A stretch of DNA of 6,143 nucleotides from CAZFPT01 sp046541875. GTDB lineage: Bacteria; Planctomycetota; Phycisphaerae; SM23-33. The stretch spans positions 1 through 6,143 of the forward strand of contig JBKHCL010000149.1 of NCBI GenBank assembly GCA_046541875.1, in the 5' to 3' direction. This document shows, in pieces, positions 1-5,685 of the stretch (positions within the stretch are counted from its first letter, which is position 1; every line of letters begins with the position of its first letter). A program made the translations under genes and the position numbers. Below the pieces are notes generated by a model that saw only the letters and a list, made by a program, of their open reading frames with translations, did no database searches and had not been told where the DNA came from.

Positions 1-2118
1 GCCCGCTTCTACCGCAAGCTCGGGAAGACCAGGGAATGGGCGGAGAACAACTACTACCACCTGCCCATCGAGGCGCAGACGGCCAAGCTGATCGAGGTCA
101 ACGGGTTCTGGGATGACTACGCCCACCACGACGACGACGGGCCGTTCCTGTCTACCCATCTGCCTGAGGCGAACAGCTCCTTCGCCGAGATGATGCTGGC
201 CCTGGCGGTACTGGATTTGCCCTTCGAGGCGGGCGAGCACACCGTCAAAGAAGCAGATAACCGCAAGACCGTCACGACGGCCTCGCCGGCGGTGGTGTTC
301 CATCGGGAGATCCGACCGGCCAAGCTCGCCGACGATGCCCCGCCGATCCTCGTCAGCCAGAACTTCTACCGCTACGGCGACCGTTACCGCCACGAAGACG
401 GCCAACGCTACGACAAGTACGTCACCGAATTCCTCCCGGGCGTGGTGTACGGCTGTCACGTGGTCATCACGAATCCCACCTCGGCCCCCCGGCGGCTGGA
501 AGTGCTTCTGCAGATTCCGCGCGGTGCGATGCCCGTGGGCGGCGAGAAGGCCACCCGAGCCACGCACGTGAACATCGAGCCCTACCGCACCCACACGCTC
601 GATTATTGCTTCTACTTCCCCACCACCGGCCAATACGAGCACTTCCCGGTACACGTGGCGATGGATGAATCGCCCATCGCCGCAGCCAAGCCGGTTACGT
701 TGAAGGTGGTCAAGGAACTCTCCCGGGAGGACACCACGTCCTGGGCGTACATCTCGCAGTTCGGCTCAGAGAAGCAGGTGCTGGACTACCTCGGATCGGC
801 GAATCTCCATCGCATCGACCTTTCGAAGATCGCCTGGCGGTGCAACCGCACCACCTCGGACAGCCCCCGACCGGCCGACTTCCTGGAGAAGGTCGTGACC
901 ATCCTCAAGCGGCGGCACGTCTACAGCCACGTGCTGTGGAGCTACGGCCTGAAGCACCACAAGCCCGATCTCATCCGCGAATATCTCAAGCACGACCAGA
1001 ACTTCGCCGGCAGCGTCGGCCCCAAGCTGGACTCGCCTCTGCTGACGGTCGACCCGGTCGAACGGCGGTGGTATCAGCACCTCGAGTACCGCCCGCTGGT
1101 GAACCCCCGCAAACACCGGCTGCACGAGAAATGGGAAATCACCAACGACCGGTTCTTCAACCAGTACCAGCGGTTCCTGACCGTCCTGGCGTACGTACCC
1201 CAGCTGGACGACGAGTACAACATGAGCGTGACGTACTACCTGCTGCTGCAGGACCGCATCACCGAGGCGAAAACATTCTTCGCCAGGGTCGACCCCGAGA
1301 ACCTGCCCACGCGGCTGCAGTATGACTATTTCACCGCCTACATGGACTTCCTGAGCGACTCGCCCGAGAAGCTCACCGCCGCCCGCGCGATGGCGAAGAA
1401 ATACGCCGATTACCCGGTGGACCGCTGGCGGAAACTCTTCGCGGCGGTTCAATCGCAACTGGACGAGCTGGACGGCAAGGAGACCGCCCTGGTGGACGAG
1501 AAGGACCGCACGCAGGTGCAGACCAAGCTGGCGGCCGACGCTCCGCAACTGGAGATCAAGAAGATCGCCGATGGGACGGTCGCCCTGGCGACGGCGAATC
1601 TGGAGCGCGTCCGGGTGAATTTCTATCGAATGGACGTGGAGCTGCTGTTCTCGCGCCAGCCTTTCGCCGGGGAGTTCGCCGGGCAGTTCTCGCTGATCAA
1701 GCCCAACGCGACGATGACGGTGGACCTGGATGCCGATCAGCCGATGTCCACCTTCGAGTTGCCCAAGGCGTTCCGCGCCGCCAACGTGCTGGTGGAAGTC
1801 ACCGGCGGCGGCGTGACCCGGTCCAAGGCGTACTACGCCAACTCGCTGGCGGTCCGGATGATCGAGAACTACGGACAACTGCAGGTGCTTCACGACGCCA
1901 CCCGTAAGCCGCTGGCGAAGGTGTATGTGAAGGTCTATGCCCGCATGACCAACGGGCAGGTGAAATTCTACAAGGACGGCTACACCGACCTGCGGGGCCG
2001 ATTCGATTACACCTCACTGAACCTCGACCTGCTCTCGCACGTCAAGGAATTCTCGGTGCTGGTGCTCAGCGAAAAACACGGAGCGGTGGTAAAAGAAGCG
2101 AACCCTCCGAAACGCTGA
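1..2118 (+). CDS. C-terminal part of a large protein of unknown function (5' end outside the window)
   Basis: The frame is open from base 1 to the TGA at 2116-2118, giving 705 residues with the N terminus missing. The first in-frame ATG pair at 190 is internal, because the frame runs unbroken upstream and has no ribosome-binding site there. I do not recognise a named family. Visible parts, in fragment numbering: a mixed region with many aromatic and acidic residues (1-100); a beta-rich stretch around 145-235 containing 'ITNPTSAPRRLEVLLQIPRG' and a later FYFPTTGQYEHFPVHV segment, which looks like an extracellular beta-sandwich; a helical, TPR-like stretch around 405-490 (YYLLLQDRITEAKTFFARVD and following); and a C-terminal domain around 620-700 with the GxLQVLHDATRKPLAKVYVKV and DGYTDLRGRFDY pattern of carboxypeptidase-regulatory-like or macroglobulin-type sandwiches. 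I infer a large secreted or periplasmic protein with a structural or surface role. No catalytic motif is visible. It is separated from the downstream genes by a likely terminator and a new promoter. Confidence 0.85.
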   Translation, partial: ARFYRKLGKTREWAENNYYHLPIEAQTAKLIEVNGFWDDYAHHDDDGPFLSTHLPEANSSFAEMMLALAVLDLPFEAGEHTVKEADNRKTVTTASPAVVFHREIRPAKLADDAPPILVSQNFYRYGDRYRHEDGQRYDKYVTEFLPGVVYGCHVVITNPTSAPRRLEVLLQIPRGAMPVGGEKATRATHVNIEPYRTHTLDYCFYFPTTGQYEHFPVHVAMDESPIAAAKPVTLKVVKELSREDTTSWAYISQFGSEKQVLDYLGSANLHRIDLSKIAWRCNRTTSDSPRPADFLEKVVTILKRRHVYSHVLWSYGLKHHKPDLIREYLKHDQNFAGSVGPKLDSPLLTVDPVERRWYQHLEYRPLVNPRKHRLHEKWEITNDRFFNQYQRFLTVLAYVPQLDDEYNMSVTYYLLLQDRITEAKTFFARVDPENLPTRLQYDYFTAYMDFLSDSPEKLTAARAMAKKYADYPVDRWRKLFAAVQSQLDELDGKETALVDEKDRTQVQTKLAADAPQLEIKKIADGTVALATANLERVRVNFYRMDVELLFSRQPFAGEFAGQFSLIKPNATMTVDLDADQPMSTFELPKAFRAANVLVEVTGGGVTRSKAYYANSLAVRMIENYGQLQVLHDATRKPLAKVYVKVYARMTNGQVKFYKDGYTDLRGRFDYTSLNLDLLSHVKEFSVLVLSEKHGAVVKEANPPKR

Positions 2119-2167
2119 TCCGTTTGAATAGTGCATCGACTGTGTGAATCTCATGCAGTCAGCTCTC

Positions 2168-2203
2168 GCAGGCCTGCGGACCCCACGCCCGTGGGCCTGC
2201 TTT
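2168..2203 (+). terminator. Possible intrinsic terminator of the large upstream gene
   Basis: GCAGG (2168-2172) can pair with CCTGC (2196-2200), and inside it CCCAC (2182-2186) pairs with GTGGG (2191-2195) around a GCCC loop, leaving a bulge of about 9 nt on the left side. An alternative outer pairing is the perfect 7-mer GCAGGCC (2168-2174) with GGCCTGC (2194-2200). The stem is followed only by TTTG, so the U-tract is poor. It lies 50 nt after the stop of the first gene and ahead of a strong promoter, where a terminator is expected. The weak U-tract keeps confidence moderate. Confidence 0.45.
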
Positions 2204-2241
2204 GTGCGCTGCGGCGGGGCGAAAAAGCACACTGAATTGCC

Positions 2242-2270
2242 TTGACGGGTTCCCCGCCCGCACGTAGGAT
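2242..2270 (+). promoter_or_regulatory. Sigma-70-type promoter ahead of the structured RNA and tRNA-Gln
   Basis: TTGACG (2242-2247) matches five of six positions of the -35 consensus. TAGGAT (2265-2270) matches four of six of the -10 consensus, including the first two and last two bases. The spacer is exactly 17 nt (2248-2264). A short A-rich patch (GAAAAAG, 2221-2227) lies upstream and could act as a weak UP element. Transcription would start near 2276-2277, the base where the closing stem of the predicted RNA fold begins, and about 160 nt before the tRNA. No comparable promoter was seen between the tRNA and glmU, so this one may drive the operon too. Confidence 0.65.
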
Positions 2271-2275
2271 GATCC

Positions 2276-2422
2276 GACTTGGCGATTCTCGTTCGCACGG
2301 GGCAGCCCTGCAAGGGAATGGGCCGGCACGTCGCAGCCGCCGGTTCAGGCCTCCGAACGAGCCACTGCTGCGACATGCTTTCGACGCGTAGCCCCCTTCG
2401 CCGGGCGCTCGTCGAACCAGTC
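2276..2422 (+). ncRNA. Candidate structured RNA, family not recognised (three-way junction with pseudoknot)
   Basis: The stretch between promoter and tRNA holds several nested complementary segments. Closing stem: GACU and GG (2276-2279, 2281-2282, U2280 bulged) with CC and AGUC (2417-2418, 2419-2422). Second stem: CTCGTTCG (2288-2295) with CGAACGAG (2354-2361), perfect 8 bp. Inside it are two hairpins, CCC/GGG (2306-2308, 2314-2316) and CCGGC/GCCGG (2323-2327, 2339-2343). Third arm: TTCGACG (2380-2386) with CGTCGAA (2410-2416), topped by GCCC/GGGC (2391-2394, 2403-2406). The 11-nt loop of the CCGGC hairpin contains GTCGCAGC (2330-2337), perfectly complementary to GCTGCGAC (2367-2374) in the junction. 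It could be an independent small RNA or a cis-regulatory leader cleaved from the tRNA by RNase P. I checked remembered consensus features of SRP RNA, 6S RNA, tmRNA, RNase P RNA, T-box and cobalamin riboswitch and found no convincing match. In GC-rich DNA single 8-bp matches can arise by chance; the nested arrangement is what argues for a real RNA. Confidence 0.5.
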
Positions 2423-2436
2423 AAAGCAAACCCCAC

Positions 2437-2508
2437 TACCCGGTGGTGTAATTGGTAACACAGAAGGTTTTGGTCCTTCCGTTCCAGGTTCAAGTCCTGG
2501 CCGGGTAG
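2437..2508 (+). tRNA. tRNA-Gln, anticodon UUG
   Basis: A complete cloverleaf of 72 nt is readable. Acceptor stem: TACCCGG (2437-2443) with CCGGGTA (2501-2507). D arm: GTGT/ACAC (2446-2449, 2458-2461) around an 8-nt loop with the invariant GG. Anticodon arm: GAAGG/CCTTC (2463-2467, 2475-2479) with loop TTTTGGT, placing TTG at 2470-2472, which reads CAA glutamine codons. The variable loop is CGTT, and the T arm is CCAGG/CCTGG (2484-2488, 2496-2500) with loop TTCAAGT. The discriminator is G at 2508. The weak U1-A72 pair and G73 are known glutamine identity elements in bacteria and agree with the anticodon. CCA is not encoded (CGT follows), so it must be added after transcription. It lies 14 nt after the candidate structured RNA and 123 nt before glmU. 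Confidence 0.96.
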
Positions 2509-2631
2509 CGTCAGAGCGGTTAAGAAGCCTTCTCGCAGACCCCGCCGGTGGGCGCGGTGCCGCGGAACGGTTTCGCGATCGCTTAGAGAAGAGACGCCCT
2601 CGGGCGATTTGCGTTTGTCACCGGAGCGATA
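2509..2631 (+). promoter_or_regulatory. Structured leader between tRNA-Gln and glmU
   Basis: This 123-nt gap has no convincing gene or promoter but is rich in complementary segments. CTTCTC (2529-2534) pairs perfectly with GAGAAG (2586-2591). The enclosed region holds two hairpins: CGCC-GGTG-GGCG (2543-2554) and GCGGAA-CGG-TTTCGC (2562-2576, one G-U pair), forming a possible three-way junction. A further small hairpin, CGCC-CTCG-GGCG (2595-2606), is followed by ATTTGCGTTTG, a poor terminator-like tail that might attenuate read-through. GGAG at 2623-2626 is the glmU ribosome-binding site. If the tRNA and glmU share one transcript, RNase processing at 2508 would leave this segment as the mRNA 5' end. 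Confidence 0.4.
2623..2626 (+). promoter_or_regulatory. Ribosome-binding site of glmU
   Basis: GGAG lies 5 nt before the ATG at 2632 and fixes that start. The translation from it opens directly into the beta strand and glycine-rich loop expected at the N terminus of nucleotidyltransferases. Confidence 0.75.
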
Positions 2632-3384
2632 ATGTCCGTATCTGCGATCATCCTGGCAGCAGGCAAAGGCACGCGGATGAAGTCCGATCTGCCCAAGGTC
2701 CTTCACGAAGTCTGTGGCCGACCCATGGTGGAATACGTGCTGGACGCCTGCCGCGACGCCGGGGCCACCCGCGTGGTCATGGTCGTCGGGCACAAGGCCG
2801 ACCTCGTCAAAGCGACGGTGAATGACGATCGCGGCGATCTGGAATACGTCCTCCAGGAGCCCCAACTGGGCACCGGCCATGCCGTCATGGTGGCCAAGGA
2901 GCAGCTGGCGACGATGGAAGGACCGGTGCTGGTGCTCGCCGGCGACGGGCCCCTGCTGCAGGCCCGGACGCTGCGGGAGCTGATCGAAACCCACCGCCGG
3001 AAGGGCGCCTCGTGCACGCTGGCGACCAGCATTCTGCCGGATCCGGGCAGTTACGGGCGCATCGTGCGGGACGAAAACGGCGAGCTCCAGAGCATCGTCG
3101 AGGCGAAGGAAGCCACCCCCGAGATCCTCGATATCGACGAGGTGAACGTCTCGCTGTACTGCTTCGACGCCGCGGACCTGCTGAATGCGATCGACCGCAT
3201 CGACAACGACAACGCCAAGGGCGAATACTACCTCACCGACGTGCTGGACGTCCTGCGAGAGGACGGTAAGACGCTCTCGGCCGTCGCGGCAGTCCCGCCG
3301 GAAGACACGGTGAGCATCAACACCGTCGAGGAGCTCGCGACGGTCAACGAGATCATGAAAACCCGCCGGGAAACGGCGACCTGA
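2632..3384 (+). CDS. glmU: GlmU-type UTP:N-acetylglucosamine-1-phosphate uridylyltransferase, acetyltransferase half absent
   Basis: It probably makes UDP-GlcNAc from UTP and GlcNAc-1-phosphate in the cytoplasm, feeding peptidoglycan and other glycans. The 250-residue protein is a single Rossmann-like nucleotidyltransferase domain. The signature LAAGKGTRM lies at 8-16 with the catalytic-type PK at 21-22, followed by QEPQLGTGHA (75-84), GDGPLL (104-109, with Asp105 as the presumed Mg ligand), YGRIV (141-145), IVEAKEA (155-161), Asn172, NDNAKGEYYLTD (192-203) and Asn230, which matches the second metal ligand. These line up with Escherichia coli GlmU 1-230. Bacterial GlmU is usually about 450-460 residues with a C-terminal left-handed beta-helix acetyltransferase; here the frame stops after one extra helix and prs begins 2 nt later, so the second half is truly absent. 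It could instead act on another sugar phosphate, but the GlmU-like motifs and the prs-rplY-pth context favour GlcNAc-1-P. GDGPL replaces the common GDVPL, and NVS replaces NTG after the conserved Asn. Confidence 0.9.
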   Translation: MSVSAIILAAGKGTRMKSDLPKVLHEVCGRPMVEYVLDACRDAGATRVVMVVGHKADLVKATVNDDRGDLEYVLQEPQLGTGHAVMVAKEQLATMEGPVLVLAGDGPLLQARTLRELIETHRRKGASCTLATSILPDPGSYGRIVRDENGELQSIVEAKEATPEILDIDEVNVSLYCFDAADLLNAIDRIDNDNAKGEYYLTDVLDVLREDGKTLSAVAAVPPEDTVSINTVEELATVNEIMKTRRETAT

Positions 3385-3386
3385 CC

Positions 3387-4331
3387 ATGAAGATTTTCTC
3401 CGGACAAGCCAATCCGATGCTGTCTCAGAAAATCAGCGACTACCTGGGTATGCCCCTGGGGGCGCTGAAATTCCAGGAGTTTCCCGACGGGGAGCTGATG
3501 GTCAAGATCGAAGAAGACGTCCGCGGCAAGGACGTGTTCATGATTCAGCCGACCTGCACGCCGGTGTGCAATACGTTGATGGAGCTGCTGATTTTCATCG
3601 ACTGTGCCCGCCGCGCGTCGGCCGAGCGGATCACCGCGGTGATTCCGTACTTCGGCTACGCCCGCCAGGACCGCAAAGACGAGGGTCGCGTACCGATCAC
3701 CGCCAAGCTGGTGGCCAATATGCTGGTGGGCGCCGGGGCCGACCGCATCCTCACGCTGGACCTCCACGCCGCCCAGATCCAGGGCTTTTTCGACGTGCCC
3801 CTGGACAACCTCTTCGCCGAGCCCGTCCTCAGCCGCTATTACTCGCAACTGAACCTGGAAAACCTCGTGCTGGTCAGCCCGGACGTGGGCAACGTCAAGC
3901 GGGCGCGGGTGTATGCCGAACGTCTCGGCGGGGACCTGGCGATCATCGACAAACGTCGGGTGAGCGGATCGGACATCGAGGTCGGGCGACTGATCGGCGA
4001 GGTAGCCGGCAAGACCGTGCTGATGGTGGACGACATGATCTCCACGGCGGGCACGATTTCCTCGGCGGCGAAACTGTGCAAGGAGAAAGGCGCCGGGCAG
4101 GTGCTGGTGGGCGCAACGCATCCGGTGCTGTGCGGCCCTGCCGTCCAGCGCCTGCAGGAGGCGCCGATCGACGAGATCGTCGTCACCGACACGGTCCCCG
4201 TCGCCCAGGAGACCATCGACGCACTGGGCAACCTGAAAATTCTGTCCGTCTCCGCCCTGATCGGCGAGACGATCCACCGTATTCACAACAACGAGTCCGT
4301 CTCCAGCCTGTTCCTGCTGGACCGGTCGTAA
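3387..4331 (+). CDS. prs: Ribose-phosphate pyrophosphokinase (PRPP synthetase, class I)
   Basis: It transfers pyrophosphate from ATP to ribose-5-phosphate to give PRPP, the precursor for purine, pyrimidine, histidine, tryptophan and NAD synthesis; the enzyme is cytoplasmic and normally hexameric. The 314 residues match the family length. Motifs seen: FPDGE (32-36), PYFGYARQDRK (87-97, ATP-binding), DLHAAQIQGFFD (125-136, with His127 as metal ligand), SPDVGNVKRAR (164-174), the flexible-loop DKRR (188-191, catalytic Lys/Arg), and the PRPP/ribose-phosphate loop VDDMISTAGT (214-223). The SPD motif has GN where GG is usual, and the PRPP loop has Ser219 where Asp is common. All core acidic and basic residues are present, so it should be active. 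The ATG lies 2 nt after the glmU stop without a strong Shine-Dalgarno, pointing to translational coupling. In Bacillus, glmU (gcaD) and prs are likewise adjacent. Confidence 0.97.
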   Translation: MKIFSGQANPMLSQKISDYLGMPLGALKFQEFPDGELMVKIEEDVRGKDVFMIQPTCTPVCNTLMELLIFIDCARRASAERITAVIPYFGYARQDRKDEGRVPITAKLVANMLVGAGADRILTLDLHAAQIQGFFDVPLDNLFAEPVLSRYYSQLNLENLVLVSPDVGNVKRARVYAERLGGDLAIIDKRRVSGSDIEVGRLIGEVAGKTVLMVDDMISTAGTISSAAKLCKEKGAGQVLVGATHPVLCGPAVQRLQEAPIDEIVVTDTVPVAQETIDALGNLKILSVSALIGETIHRIHNNESVSSLFLLDRS

Positions 4332-4346
4332 CCGACGGACCCGCAT

Positions 4347-4351
4347 GGGAG
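4347..4351 (+). promoter_or_regulatory. Ribosome-binding site of rplY
   Basis: GGGAG lies 10 nt before the ATG at 4362, in the 30-nt gap after prs. It supports that start and independent initiation of rplY. Confidence 0.6.
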
Positions 4352-4361
4352 AACACTGCAC

Positions 4362-5012
4362 ATGCCGACACTGAAAGCAACCAAACGAGAGAACAAAGGC
4401 ACCCGGGCCGCCCGCCGGCTTCGGGCCGAGGGACACGTCCCGGCCGTCCTGTACGGCCACGGGGAAGCGACGTCCGAGCTGACGCTGCCGACCCACGAGA
4501 TCGAGCTGGCGCTGCTCCATGGCGAACGCGTGCTGGACATCGAAGTCGACGGCAACACGGAAAACGCCCTGATCCACGACGTGCAGTACGACACGTTCGG
4601 GCAGATCCTGCTGCACGTGGACCTGGTCCGCGTGAACCTCAATGAGTCGGTCGAGGTCACGGTCCCGGTCGTGCTCCGCGGTACGCCCAAGGGCACCGAC
4701 GAGGGCGGCATGCTCCAGCAGATCACCGCGGAGGTGACCGTCGAATGCCTCGTGCGGAATATCCCCGAGGACATCCGCGTGTACGTCAACGACCTGGAAA
4801 TCGGCGATACGCTGTTCGTTCGTGACCTGGAAGTGGAAGACGGCAAGATCATGGACGACCCCGAGACGCCGGTTGCCTCGGTGACGTTCATCTCCGAGGA
4901 AGAGGTCGCCGAGGGCGAGGAAGAAGAAGGCGTCTCGCTGGCCGAGCCGGAAGTCATCGGCGAAGTCGAGGCCGAAGAGGAAGGCGAAGGCACCCCGGAA
5001 GGCGAAGAGTAA
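4362..5012 (+). CDS. rplY: 50S ribosomal protein L25, long CTC/TL5 form with acidic tail
   Basis: It binds 5S rRNA in the central protuberance of the large ribosomal subunit; the long form is called CTC (general stress protein) in Bacillus and TL5 in Thermus. The 216 residues show the L25 N-terminal domain (about 1-92) with the signature GTRAARRLRAEGHVPAVLYG (13-32) and the later HDVQYDTFGQILLHVDLVRV segment. A second beta domain follows (about 95-177: VTVPVVLRG, GGMLQQI, VECLVRNIPEDI, VNDLEIGDTLFV), as in TL5/CTC. The last 38 residues (179-216) form a disordered-looking tail in which half the residues are glutamate. It starts 30 nt after prs and ends 9 nt before pth, matching the prs-ctc-pth order of Bacillus. 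Family assignment is secure; only the role of the tail is unknown. Confidence 0.96.
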   Translation: MPTLKATKRENKGTRAARRLRAEGHVPAVLYGHGEATSELTLPTHEIELALLHGERVLDIEVDGNTENALIHDVQYDTFGQILLHVDLVRVNLNESVEVTVPVVLRGTPKGTDEGGMLQQITAEVTVECLVRNIPEDIRVYVNDLEIGDTLFVRDLEVEDGKIMDDPETPVASVTFISEEEVAEGEEEEGVSLAEPEVIGEVEAEEEGEGTPEGEE

Positions 5013-5021
5013 CCCCCGGCG

Positions 5022-5612
5022 ATGCCCTCGGCCCGGAAGTTTGTGGTCGGTCTGGGAAACCCCGGCCGACAGTACCGCGATACGCGGCACAACGTGGGGT
5101 TCGACGTGGTCGGTCTGCTCGGGCAACGATGGAACCTCGGCCAGCCCGCCCAGCGATTCAACGGCTGGGTGCTGGACGGACGCATCGGACCCGATGCAAC
5201 ACCGGTGACGATGCTGGCCCCGCAGACATATATGAACCGCTCCGGACAGGCGGTCAGGCAGATGGTGGATTTCTACAAGGCCTCGCCGCAGGACGTGCTG
5301 GTAGTGATGGACGACATGGCGTTGGAACCGGGTCGATTGCGGTTTCGCCTCACCGGGTCGGCCGGCGGACACAACGGCCTGGCCGACATCCTCCGGGCAC
5401 TGGGAAGCGACCAGGTGCCTCGCCTGCGGGTGGGCATCGGCTCGGCCCCGGGAAGGATGGACCCTGCCGACTGGGTGCTGGGAAAATTTACCGCCAAGGA
5501 ACGGGAGATCATCGACGTCGCCGAGCAACAGGCTGCCGACGCCGTGGAAGACTGGCTCACCGCGCCGGCAGAGAACGTAATGGAAAAATACAACCGCAGG
5601 CCCGAGGAATGA
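5022..5612 (+). CDS. pth: Peptidyl-tRNA hydrolase
   Basis: It cleaves the ester bond between peptide and tRNA in peptidyl-tRNAs dropped by ribosomes, recycling the tRNA; the enzyme is an essential monomer in the cytoplasm. The 196 residues are typical in length. Seen: GLGNPGRQYRDTRHNVGF (10-27) with Asn13 and the catalytic His23; PQTYMNRSGQAV (67-78) with the substrate-binding Asn72; VMDDMALEPG (95-104) with Asp98 at the position that orients the catalytic His; SAGGHNGL (113-120) with His117 and Asn118; and RLRVGIG and WVLGKF further on. All active-site residues are therefore present. The ATG at 5022 is 9 nt after the rplY stop with only a weak purine-rich stretch upstream, so coupling to rplY translation is likely. 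Placement after rplY is conserved in Bacillus and many Proteobacteria. Confidence 0.97.
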   Translation: MPSARKFVVGLGNPGRQYRDTRHNVGFDVVGLLGQRWNLGQPAQRFNGWVLDGRIGPDATPVTMLAPQTYMNRSGQAVRQMVDFYKASPQDVLVVMDDMALEPGRLRFRLTGSAGGHNGLADILRALGSDQVPRLRVGIGSAPGRMDPADWVLGKFTAKEREIIDVAEQQAADAVEDWLTAPAENVMEKYNRRPEE

Positions 5613-5685
5613 TCCACGCGGATCACCGGGCATGCGAACGGGTGGAAAACCACTGAGTTCCGTAACGGGAAGACAGGACGAACAG
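5613..5685 (+). promoter_or_regulatory. Intercistronic leader of rpsF, possible S6:S18 autoregulatory site
   Basis: The 73-nt gap after pth is larger than the other gaps in the operon and holds small hairpins. TGATCC-ACGC-GGATCA (5610-5625) overlaps the pth stop codon. GTGG-AAAA-CCAC (5642-5653) is enclosed by GAAC (5636-5639) paired with GTTC (5657-5660). A competing TTCCG-TAA-CGGGAA hairpin lies at 5658-5671. CCG trinucleotides occur at 5626-5628 and 5660-5662. The published S6:S18 complex-binding motif in rpsF leaders is a CCG in a bulge between a stem and a hairpin. The elements present are compatible with that, but I cannot show the exact fold. No promoter was recognised here. Confidence 0.35.
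5675..5679 (+). promoter_or_regulatory. Ribosome-binding site of rpsF
   Basis: AGGAC, with AGGA at 5675-5678, lies 7 nt before the ATG at 5686. This spacing favours 5686 over the second in-frame ATG at 5698. Confidence 0.65.

Noticed and set aside
2132..2160. Inverted repeats TGCAT/ATGCA and GACTG/CAGTC after the first gene
   Set aside because: They are only 5 bp each, mutually exclusive and without a U-tract; this is expected by chance and weaker than the hairpin at 2168-2203.
2314..2367. GGGAA (2314-2318) and GCCACTG (2361-2367), both reminiscent of cobalamin riboswitch boxes
   Set aside because: The spacing and the sequences between and after them do not follow the cobalamin consensus: the conserved core hairpin after GGGAA and the GGGAAG segment after GCCACTG are missing.
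2380..2390. TTTCGACG-like segment resembling the 5' region of tmRNA
   Set aside because: There is no tRNA-like acceptor, no tag reading frame and far too little length for tmRNA; the resemblance is limited to a few bases.
2318..2458. Small open frame of 46 codons starting at ATG 2318
   Set aside because: It runs into the D arm of the tRNA-Gln gene, and its only purine-rich upstream stretch touches the start codon, leaving no spacing for a ribosome-binding site. Structure explains the region better.
2508..2535. Segment after tRNA-Gln resembling a second tRNA (AGCGGTTAAG, like a D loop of a class II tRNA)
   Set aside because: No acceptor stem, anticodon arm or T arm follows, so it is neither a tRNA nor a convincing remnant.
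2628..2633. GATAAT as a possible -10 box
   Set aside because: It overlaps the glmU start codon and has no -35 element at a suitable distance, so a transcript from it could not make the protein.
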